From JBPEXY01 sp052031065 (GTDB lineage Bacteria; Pseudomonadota; Gammaproteobacteria; Immundisolibacterales; Immundisolibacteraceae), in assembly GCA_052031065.1 (NCBI GenBank), contig JBPEXY010000193.1, forward strand, positions 1 through 6,999: a DNA stretch of 6,999 nt. Direction: 5' to 3'. A program made the position numbers and the translations under genes. The notes beneath the pieces were generated by a model. It had not been told where the DNA came from, did no database searches, and worked only from the letters and a program-made list of their open reading frames with translations. Numbering within the stretch: the stretch's first letter is position 1; each line of letters opens with the position of its first letter. Of the stretch, positions 1-6,389 are shown piece by piece.

Positions 1-264
1 CTGCTCTGTACCGCCGGGTTGCCGGCGCTCTATACCCACGTGCTGGCCCAGCACCAGTTAAACACTGGCAGCTATTTTGGCTATCTGGCGTTGTATAACC
101 TCGCCTATATCTTTGATGACAGCCTGATGGTGGGACTGGTGGTGGTAACCATGAGTCGCCACAAGCTGCAGGCGCAACAGGGCCGCTGGTTAAAACTGGT
201 CAGCGGGCTGCTGATCAGCGCGTTGGCAATCACGCTGCTGGTTAATCCTGGACTGTTGGTGTGA
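1..264 (+). CDS. C-terminal part of a polytopic inner-membrane protein (5' end outside window)
   Basis: The frame is open from the first base to a TGA at 262-264, which a second in-frame TGA follows at once. It gives 87 residues with no need for a start inside the window. A TTG at 19 could be read as a start, but the residues before it are hydrophobic and continue the same protein. A Cys sits in a CTAG motif near the left edge. Two hydrophobic stretches follow, at about residues 25-54 and 64-87, split by a short basic loop (SRHK...QGR). The first carries an Asp-Asp pair in the middle of otherwise apolar sequence. From memory the pattern resembles membrane proteins of the DsbD/CcdA-like thiol-redox group found near metal genes, but this is a weak inference and the N-terminal half is not visible. 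It is convergent with the efflux operon, so it belongs to a different transcript. Confidence 0.65.
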   Translation: MLCTAGLPALYTHVLAQHQLNTGSYFGYLALYNLAYIFDDSLMVGLVVVTMSRHKLQAQQGRWLKLVSGLLISALAITLLVNPGLLV

Positions 265-306
265 TGACCGCCGGGTGAACGGACAGTTGATTCATCGAGA
301 CGGGCA

Positions 307-3300
307 CTATCCCGGCCGCCGCTGTTGTTGTCGCAGGCGATAGAGCGCCGGAATGATGAACAGGGTCAACAGAATTGCTGAGACCATGCCGCCAACCATT
401 GGCGCGGCGATGCGGCTCATCACTTCGGTGCCGGTGCCGGAGCCAAACATGATGGGCAACAGGCCGAGGATGACGGTGGCGGAGGTCATCATCACCGGGC
501 GCACGCGCCGCTCGGCGGCGTTGATGATGGTCGTGGTTGGCTGCGCGTCGGCAGGGGTGTTACCGCTTTGCTGGTCGGCTGACTTGTTCAGGTAGACCAG
601 CATAATCACACTGGTCTCCACCGCTACACCGGCAAGGGCGATAAAACCGATGCCGGCGGCAATGGAGAAATTAAACCCCTGCAGGTACATCAGCCAGACA
701 CTGCCGACCAGCGCAAAGGGCAATGAACCCATCACAATCGCCAGATCGGACACGCTGCGAAAGTTGATATACAGCAGCAGGGTGATGATTCCCAGGGTCA
801 GCGGCAACAGGTAAGTGAGGCGCTGCCTGGCGCGCAGCATATATTCGTACTGGCCGGACCAGCCGAGTGAATAGCCTGGCGGCAGGTCGAGCTGTTCTGC
901 CACCTTCTGCTTTGCCTCGTTGACATAACTGCCGAGATCAACCCCCTCAATATCGACGAAGGTCCAGCCGTTGATACGCGAGTTTTCGCTTTTAATCCCG
1001 GGTGGACCATCTTCAACAGCAATGTCTGCCACGTCACCCAGGGCAATGCGCTGGCCAGCCGGGGTGACAATGGGCAGCAGCCTGAGCTGTTCTGGCGAGT
1101 CGCGGTAGGCCTGCGGATAGCGAATGTTGACCGGGTAACGCTCCAGCCCCTCAACGGTGGTGGTAACGTTAATACCGCCAATAGCAGAGGCGATCACCTG
1201 CTGAATATCGGTGATGTTGAGGTTGAAGCGCGCCGCCCTGGCGCGGTCGATGTCGATTTTCAGGTATCGGCCACCTGCCACCCGCTCCGAATAGACCGAA
1301 ACCGTACCCGGCAACTCGGCCAGAATGGTCTCCAGCTGCTCGCCGATCTGCTGAATCTGCTTTAGATCGCTGCCGGCTACCTTGATCCCCACGGGGGTTT
1401 TGATGCCGGTGGCGAGCATGTCGATACGGGTTTTGATCGGCATCACCCAGGCGTTGGTGAGCCCCGGTAGGTTCACCAGGGTATCCAGCTCCTGTTTAAG
1501 TTTGTCGGTGGTCATGCCCGGCCGCCACTGGCTGCGCTCTTTGAGCTGAATAAAGGTTTCGATCATCGTCAGCGGCGCCGGATCGGTGGCCGATTCTGCG
1601 CGGCCCACCTTGCCAAACACATTCTCCACCTCCGGCACGGTGCGGATCAGTTTGTCGGTCTGCTGCAGCAGTTGCCGCGCCTTGCCGATGGAGATGCCGG
1701 GGTGGGTGGTGGGCATGTACATCAAATCGCCCTCGTCCAGCGGCGGCATAAACTCACTGCCGATGCGACTGAGTGGCCAAAGGGTGGTGGCAAGCATGAG
1801 CAGCGCCACCAGCAGCACGGTTTTCGGGTAGGCAAGCACAACGCGCAGCAGCGGCCGATAGCCGCGCACCAGCAGCCGGTTGACTGGAATCGCCTGCTCG
1901 GGCCGAATGCCGCCGCGCACGAAATAGCCCATCAGTACCGGGATCAGGGTAATGGCGAGTATCGCCGCGGCAGCCATGGCATAGGTTTTGGTAAAGGCCA
2001 GTGGCAGAAACATGCGGCCTTCCTGTGCCTCCAGCGTGAATACCGGCAGAAAACTGACGGTGATCACCAGCAGCGAGAAAAACAGCGCGGGTCCCACTTC
2101 GGTGGCCGCTTCGGTGACCAGCTGCCAGCGGTTGCTGTCGGTCAGCGGTGTCTGTTCCATTTTTTTGTGCAGGTTTTCGATCATCACGATCGCGCCGTCG
2201 ATCATGGTGCCGATGGCGATGGCAATGCCCCCCAGCGACATGATGTTGGCGTTGATCCCCTGCCAATGCATGACGATAAAGGCGCAGAGAATGCCAATGG
2301 GCAGCGTCATGATTGCCACCAGCGACGAGCGCAGATGAAACAGAAACAGCAGGCAGACGACGCCGACAATCGCCAGCTCCTGCGCCAGCTTGCTAGTGAG
2401 GTTATCCACCGCGCGGTCAATCAGCCCGGAGCGGTCATAAACGGTCACAATCTCGACTCCGGGCGGCAGGCTCTGGCGCAGGCTATCGAGCCGTTCCTTA
2501 ACCCCGTGAATGGTCTGCTGGGCGTTTTCGCCAGAGCGCATGACGATCACCGCGCCGACGGTTTCGCCTTCGCCGTTGAGTTCGGCAACGCCACGGCGCA
2601 TCTGCGGGCCAAGTTGAATATCGGCGACATCTTTCAATCGCAGCGGGGTACCGGCGCGGTTAACGCCAAGCGGCACGGTGGCGAGGTCCGCCTCGCTCTG
2701 AATGTAACCGGAGGCGCGCACCATATATTCGGCTTCAGCCAGCTCTATGACTGAAGCGCCGACCTCCTGATTTGCCTCGCTGATGGCGGTATGGATATGC
2801 GCCAGGGGAATACCGAAAGCGCGCAGCTTCTCCGGGTTCACGGTCACCTGGTACTGGCGCACCATGCCGCCGATGGTGGCCACTTCCGCCACGCCGGGAA
2901 CTGACTGCAGCTCATATTTCAGAAACCAGTCCTGCAGCGAGCGCAGCTGGCTGATGTCGTGCTGACCGCTGCGGTCCACCAGCGCGTAGAGATAGACCCA
3001 GCCAACACCGGTGGCATCCGGCCCCAGTTGTGGTTTGGCGCTGGCCGGCAGGGTGGGGGCGGCCTGGCTCAAGTATTCCAGTACCCGAGAGCGAGCCCAG
3101 TAGAGGTCGGTGTTGTCATCGAAAATCACATAGACGTAGGAGTCGCCAAAAAACGAATAACCGCGCACGGTGACTGCGCCGGGCACCGACAGCATGGCGC
3201 GGGTCAGCGGATAGGTGATCTGATCCTCAACCACCTGCGGGGCCTGACCGGGGAAACTGGTTTTGATGATGACCTGCACGTCGGAGAGATCGGGAATCGC

Positions 3301-3411
3301 ATCGACCGGCGTTCTCGAGACCGCAAAAATTCCCGCTCCGGTAAGTATCAGCGCGGCCAGTAGCACCGCTGCGCGGTTGTTGATCGACCAGCGGATGAGG
3401 GCCTCAATCAT
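307..3411 (-). CDS. cusA: CusA-like heavy-metal efflux RND pump, Cu(I)/Ag(I) type
   Basis: This 1034-residue inner-membrane proton/metal antiporter is the motor of a CusCBA-type complex; E. coli CusA has 1047 residues. It has the RND plan: TM1 near 13-31, a periplasmic domain, TM2-6 at about 345-497, TM7 near 529-548, a second periplasmic domain, and TM8-12 from about 868 to 1025. Family blocks include PDLSDVQVIIKTSFPGQAPQ near 40-59 and GPDATGVGW near 130-138. Residue D405 in TM4 (GTMIDGAIVM) and E932 in TM10 match CusA D405 and E939 of the proton relay. M566, M616 and M665 match the three-Met site M573/M623/M672, which supports copper/silver rather than zinc/cobalt. M271, M391, M403, M410, M479 and M998 also fit the Met pathway. 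Two departures are V973 where E. coli has K984, and N748 where it has M755. The ATG at 3411 follows an AGGAGG nine bases upstream and overlaps the cusB stop by 8 bases. No clear terminator follows. Confidence 0.96.
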   Translation of the reverse strand: MIEALIRWSINNRAAVLLAALILTGAGIFAVSRTPVDAIPDLSDVQVIIKTSFPGQAPQVVEDQITYPLTRAMLSVPGAVTVRGYSFFGDSYVYVIFDDNTDLYWARSRVLEYLSQAAPTLPASAKPQLGPDATGVGWVYLYALVDRSGQHDISQLRSLQDWFLKYELQSVPGVAEVATIGGMVRQYQVTVNPEKLRAFGIPLAHIHTAISEANQEVGASVIELAEAEYMVRASGYIQSEADLATVPLGVNRAGTPLRLKDVADIQLGPQMRRGVAELNGEGETVGAVIVMRSGENAQQTIHGVKERLDSLRQSLPPGVEIVTVYDRSGLIDRAVDNLTSKLAQELAIVGVVCLLFLFHLRSSLVAIMTLPIGILCAFIVMHWQGINANIMSLGGIAIAIGTMIDGAIVMIENLHKKMEQTPLTDSNRWQLVTEAATEVGPALFFSLLVITVSFLPVFTLEAQEGRMFLPLAFTKTYAMAAAAILAITLIPVLMGYFVRGGIRPEQAIPVNRLLVRGYRPLLRVVLAYPKTVLLVALLMLATTLWPLSRIGSEFMPPLDEGDLMYMPTTHPGISIGKARQLLQQTDKLIRTVPEVENVFGKVGRAESATDPAPLTMIETFIQLKERSQWRPGMTTDKLKQELDTLVNLPGLTNAWVMPIKTRIDMLATGIKTPVGIKVAGSDLKQIQQIGEQLETILAELPGTVSVYSERVAGGRYLKIDIDRARAARFNLNITDIQQVIASAIGGINVTTTVEGLERYPVNIRYPQAYRDSPEQLRLLPIVTPAGQRIALGDVADIAVEDGPPGIKSENSRINGWTFVDIEGVDLGSYVNEAKQKVAEQLDLPPGYSLGWSGQYEYMLRARQRLTYLLPLTLGIITLLLYINFRSVSDLAIVMGSLPFALVGSVWLMYLQGFNFSIAAGIGFIALAGVAVETSVIMLVYLNKSADQQSGNTPADAQPTTTIINAAERRVRPVMMTSATVILGLLPIMFGSGTGTEVMSRIAAPMVGGMVSAILLTLFIIPALYRLRQQQRRPG

Positions 3412-4903
3412 GGCGGTGCCCCTCCTGCAGACGATTCAGCCGGGTAATGCGGAACTCGCCGTCAACAATTTCAAAGGTGAACCGAATCGGCGTTCCCGGT
3501 TGCAGGGTCTGAATCGGCAGCTGGTCGGCGGCGACAAAATCCATGGTCGCTGGTCCGCGGTGCCATTTTTCTATGCCATCGCGGGAAATATTCAGTCGCC
3601 TGGTTTCCCTGTCGACGCGGTTGATCACGCCGTTCACCGTTGCAGTCTCGGTGGTGGATTGCGCCCCTGAGTCCAGCTGTTCGGCACTTTCACTGTGGTG
3701 CAGGCGGGTAAAGTCAGAGTCGCGGCTCGATTCCGAGTCGAGCAGAAACTGGGCGGAGGTGACCACTCGGTCGCCTGCAACCAGGCCGTCGAGAATCTCC
3801 ACCTGCTGGTCCGACCAGCGGCCAGTTTTAACCGCCACTGATTTAAACCGCCCTTCGCCCAGCGCCAGCACCACCCGGTTCTGGGTGCCGGTGCGAATCA
3901 CCGCTTCGTCAGCAATCAGCAGTCTGGCGGTATCGCTCTGGTGGTGCACCTGCAGCTGCGCAAACATGCCCGGTTTGAGCTGGTGATCCGGATTGTCGAC
4001 GCTGACGCGGATGGTCACGGTGCGGGTTTCGCTGCTGAGGGTCGGGTAGATATATTCCACTGCGCCGTGCCACTGCCTGCCCGGAAGGTAGTCGAGGGTC
4101 ATGGTGACCGGGTCGCCAACACTGACCAGTGCCGCCTGGCGCGCAAAAATCTCCCCTTCGACCCAGACATTGTCGAGGTTGCCGATCGACATCAACGTAT
4201 TGCCAGGCTGCACATAAAAACCATCGCGAATATTGAGATTGTCGACAACGCCGCTTTGCGGGCTGACGAAGGTGACGGTCTGGCTGACCTGGCGCTTCTG
4301 GCTGAGCTGGTCGATGACAGTGTCCGCCACCTGCAGTGAGGTGAGTCGTTCGCGAGCGGCGCTGATGAGCCGGCGGTCGCCCCGATTGAGGGCCAGCAGT
4401 AGCTCTTCCTGGGCGTTGACCAGCTGCGGCGAGTAGAGGTCGTAGAGTGGTGCGCCCTGTTGTACCGGGTCGCCGGCGGCGCGAACGTATTGCTTCTCAA
4501 TCCAGCCGGAAACCCGCGGGTGAATATGCAGCAGCCGGTCTTCGTTAAAAGTGACAAACCCGACAGTGGTCAGGCGGGTTTGCAGGGTGCCAGGCCGGGC
4601 CAGCTCGGTGCGCACCCCGAGGTTGTTGACCACATCGGCGGAGATACGCACAGTGCCGGCGGCGCGGGTATCCGCGTCCGCATAGACCGGAATCAGGTCC
4701 ATCCCCATCGGCGATTTACCCGGCTGGTCGCGGCGGTAGTTGGGGTCCATCGGTGCCACCCAGTAGAGCGGTTCAGGACCAGTGGTACTTTGATCGGCGC
4801 TGGTGGGTTCGTGATACCAACGATTGCCGACGAGGAGTCCGGCGAGGAGGCCGGCGAGGAGGCCGATCAGCACCAGCAGGCCGGCGGTCAGAGATTTATT
4901 CAT
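3404..4903 (-). CDS. cusB: CusB-like periplasmic adaptor with a C-terminal CusF-like domain
   Basis: This 499-residue membrane-fusion protein bridges the RND pump and the outer-membrane channel. Numbering is from the ATG at 4903. That start has GGAG six bases upstream, whereas the TTG two codons earlier would abut that site. Residues 6-26 form a hydrophobic export or anchor segment built from GLLA repeats. A metal-binding motif follows (APMDP, then SPMGMDL), with M52, M66 and M68 matching the three Cu(I)-binding methionines of E. coli CusB. Lipoyl halves lie at about 125-159 and 210-253, flanking a helical hairpin (about 160-205). A beta-barrel (about 254-323) and a membrane-proximal region (to about 390) come next. 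A Ser/Asp-rich linker leads to a CusF-like OB domain at about 421-491, whose copper ligands are mostly replaced (R441, R449 and A452; M454 is kept). The protein ends in a His-containing tail (GHRHD). It overlaps cusC by 8 bases and cusA by 8 bases, so translation is probably coupled. Confidence 0.94.
   Translation of the reverse strand: MNKSLTAGLLVLIGLLAGLLAGLLVGNRWYHEPTSADQSTTGPEPLYWVAPMDPNYRRDQPGKSPMGMDLIPVYADADTRAAGTVRISADVVNNLGVRTELARPGTLQTRLTTVGFVTFNEDRLLHIHPRVSGWIEKQYVRAAGDPVQQGAPLYDLYSPQLVNAQEELLLALNRGDRRLISAARERLTSLQVADTVIDQLSQKRQVSQTVTFVSPQSGVVDNLNIRDGFYVQPGNTLMSIGNLDNVWVEGEIFARQAALVSVGDPVTMTLDYLPGRQWHGAVEYIYPTLSSETRTVTIRVSVDNPDHQLKPGMFAQLQVHHQSDTARLLIADEAVIRTGTQNRVVLALGEGRFKSVAVKTGRWSDQQVEILDGLVAGDRVVTSAQFLLDSESSRDSDFTRLHHSESAEQLDSGAQSTTETATVNGVINRVDRETRRLNISRDGIEKWHRGPATMDFVAADQLPIQTLQPGTPIRFTFEIVDGEFRITRLNRLQEGHRHD
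3421..3426 (-). promoter_or_regulatory. Ribosome binding site of cusA (AGGAGG)
   Basis: On the minus strand a full AGGAGG lies nine bases before the ATG at 3411, inside the last codons of cusB. A full consensus site inside the upstream gene, together with the overlapping stop and start, supports high and coupled translation of the pump, and it confirms the start. Confidence 0.8.
4831..4866. repeat. Three tandem 12-base units inside the cusB membrane segment
   Basis: The plus strand shows CGAGGAGGCCGG three times head to tail (4831-4842, 4843-4854, 4855-4866). The first copy has one mismatch (T for G) and the third has one at its last base. The unit is a multiple of three, and on the minus strand it encodes the GLLA-type repeats of the CusB N-terminal hydrophobic segment. 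Copy-number change would lengthen or shorten that segment by four residues without breaking the frame. Confidence 0.85.
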
Positions 4904-6290
4904 GATCAACTCCGGCGGTCATGGCCAGCGTATCTGCCGGCGGCTGTTCCAGCAGCAGGTAGGCCAGTCGCGCCTGCAGCTTTAGCGCCTCTGCGGAAAG
5001 GTTGAGTTGCTCAATGCGGGCGTTGAGTTCGGCGATGCGTGACCGTACCGTCTCCGCAAAGTCGCCCACATCATGGGTATAGGCGGAGAGTGCCGATTCG
5101 GCGTGGTCCGCCATGCGGGGCAGCAACTGCTGACGGTAAATTGCTATCCGGTCGCGCAGATGGTGTTGCTCCGCCCGGGTACTTTCAACCTGGGCAATCA
5201 TCTGCCGTAACAGCAGCGACCGGTCGGCTTTCAGCGCCTGGGTATTGGCGTGGGCAGCGTTAACCCGGCGGTCCTGACGTTTGGCGGTAAACAGCGGCAG
5301 GTCAAAGCTGATGCCGACCGTCAGCAGGTCAGAGCGTTTGGCACCGCCGGGCTGATCTTCCCGGTAACCGTATTGCGCGTTGATGCCCCATTCCGGCCGG
5401 TATTTCTGTTGCTCCAGCTGCACACCGATTTCGCTCGCCTCGATCTGCCGGTCGAAAGCCTGAATTGCCGGGTGGCGCTGTAGTCGCTGGGCAATCTGCT
5501 CGCGCGTCAGGGTATCGAGTTTGATCGGCGGCGTTGCCGCAAACTGTTGTGGTAGCTCGGCTGCGAGTCCAGCATTGAGTGCGGGCTGACCAGTCCATTC
5601 GGCAAGTCGTTGCAGATTACGGTGGTAGCTGATGCGCAGGGCCGCGAGGCGGTCGTCAAGCCGGGTCAGTTCCAGTTGCGCGCGGATCAGGTCCTGCTGG
5701 CCTGATCTGCCGCTCGCCGAACCGTAACCCGCTTCAACCACATCAACCAGTTGTTCGAACAGATGGTAGTCCCGCTCGATCAGGTCAATGGTCTGCTGAG
5801 CCTGCCAGCCATCCAGCCACTGCTCGGCAACAGTGACCATCACCCTGAGCTTGCGGTCGCTACGCAGGTGGGGCTGTTGCTCGCCGAGTAGCGATTTTTG
5901 TTCGGCCAGCAACGTCCGGCTGTCGCCCCGCGGAAACTGTTGTGAGAAGCCGATGGCGAACTGGGTCATCGCTTCCTGGTTGGAATCGAACGTGTTCACC
6001 GGCAGGTTGGCGCCGGTCAGCGTGATCCGGGGGTCGGGCAGTTGCGCGACGGCAACCGCCTCTTCCTGCAGCGCCCGTTCGGCAAACTCGCTACGTATTA
6101 GCCAGGGGTCATTCTGGTAGGCCAGCTGCAGGGCGCTATTCAGCGCCAGTCCTTTTATGGGTGCAGCGGCGCCGGGTGCTGGATCAGGCTGCGCAAGGGC
6201 CGGAGCTAAGCTGGTCAGCAGCATTATCGAAATCAGACCAACTGCAAGCGGTGACCGGGTGGCCAACCGTACGCCTGGTAATAGAGCCAT
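4896..6290 (-). CDS. cusC: CusC-like TolC-family outer-membrane efflux channel
   Basis: This 464-residue protein is the outer-membrane exit duct of the metal-efflux complex. A signal peptide is visible: a basic start (R8, R12), a hydrophobic core at about 15-30 and a likely cut after ALA at residue 33. There is no lipobox and I find no cysteine, so it is not a lipoprotein, unlike E. coli CusC. Two TolC-type repeats follow, at about 46-236 and 256-450. Each has a long Gln/Ala/Leu/Arg-rich helical hairpin and a strand-forming block (about 88-120 with GFSQQFPRG; about 301-334 with GISFDLPLF). The QQDLIRAQLEL block near 198-208 is typical of the family. The ATG at 6290 has AGGAG six bases upstream. 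The 3' end overlaps cusB by 8 bases, and the gene follows the His/Cys-rich gene after 99 bases. Assignment to the Cus system rests on its operon partners, because TolC-family sequences alone rarely show the substrate. Confidence 0.92.
   Translation of the reverse strand: MALLPGVRLATRSPLAVGLISIMLLTSLAPALAQPDPAPGAAAPIKGLALNSALQLAYQNDPWLIRSEFAERALQEEAVAVAQLPDPRITLTGANLPVNTFDSNQEAMTQFAIGFSQQFPRGDSRTLLAEQKSLLGEQQPHLRSDRKLRVMVTVAEQWLDGWQAQQTIDLIERDYHLFEQLVDVVEAGYGSASGRSGQQDLIRAQLELTRLDDRLAALRISYHRNLQRLAEWTGQPALNAGLAAELPQQFAATPPIKLDTLTREQIAQRLQRHPAIQAFDRQIEASEIGVQLEQQKYRPEWGINAQYGYREDQPGGAKRSDLLTVGISFDLPLFTAKRQDRRVNAAHANTQALKADRSLLLRQMIAQVESTRAEQHHLRDRIAIYRQQLLPRMADHAESALSAYTHDVGDFAETVRSRIAELNARIEQLNLSAEALKLQARLAYLLLEQPPADTLAMTAGVDHE
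4910..4913 (-). promoter_or_regulatory. Ribosome binding site deciding the cusB start (GGAG)
   Basis: On the minus strand GGAG is followed by six bases and then the ATG at 4903. The alternative TTG at 4909 directly touches GGAG, which leaves no spacer. This site therefore fixes the start at 4903. Confidence 0.7.
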
Positions 6291-6296
6291 GGTGCT

Positions 6297-6301
6297 CTCC
6301 T
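6297..6301 (-). promoter_or_regulatory. Ribosome binding site of cusC (AGGAG)
   Basis: On the minus strand AGGAG lies six bases before the ATG at 6290 and just downstream of the stem-loop at 6316-6343. It confirms the start and is left outside the stem, so the hairpin as drawn does not hide it. Confidence 0.75.
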
Positions 6302-6315
6302 GAGATGATCGAACT

Positions 6316-6343
6316 CAGGCGGGGCTGTTTTCAGCCCGGCCTG
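6316..6343 (-). promoter_or_regulatory. Strong stem-loop just upstream of cusC
   Basis: The arms are CAGGC-x-GGGCTG (6316-6327) and CAGCCC-x-GCCTG (6332-6343). They pair over eleven base pairs with a single internal mismatch (6321 against 6338) around a four-base loop (AAAA on the minus strand). No T-run follows in either direction, so it is not a standard intrinsic terminator. It sits 25 bases before the cusC start in the intercistronic gap. A role in mRNA stability, processing or partial attenuation is inferred only. Confidence 0.65.
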
Positions 6344-6344
6344 T

Positions 6345-6373
6345 GGGGCGCCGCGAAACGGTGGCGGCGCTCC
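6345..6373 (-). promoter_or_regulatory. Second GC-rich stem-loop in the same gap
   Basis: GCGCCGC at 6348-6354 pairs perfectly with GCGGCGC at 6364-6370 around a nine-base loop. Two further G-C pairs lie beyond one mismatch (a wobble on the plus strand, A against C on the minus strand). It directly precedes the other stem-loop in the direction of transcription, only one base apart, giving a tandem structure over 6316-6373. No T-run follows it. Confidence 0.55.
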
Positions 6374-6389
6374 GAAAACGAATAATCAG

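Noticed and set aside
265..316. A possible shared terminator between the convergent genes (GCCGGG at 270-275 with CCCGGC at 311-316).
   Set aside because: Six pairs around a 35-base loop that reaches into cusA, with no T-run on either side.
1672..2754. A long open frame on the plus strand (about 360 codons) opposite cusA.
   Set aside because: It is fully antisense to a clearly conserved RND pump, and its product is rich in His, Gln, Arg and Gly with no domain pattern, which is what the reverse of GC-rich coding DNA yields.
4904..4909. A TTG start for cusB at 4909, two codons before the chosen ATG.
   Set aside because: The GGAG site would touch the TTG with no spacer, while it sits at a normal six bases from the ATG at 4903.
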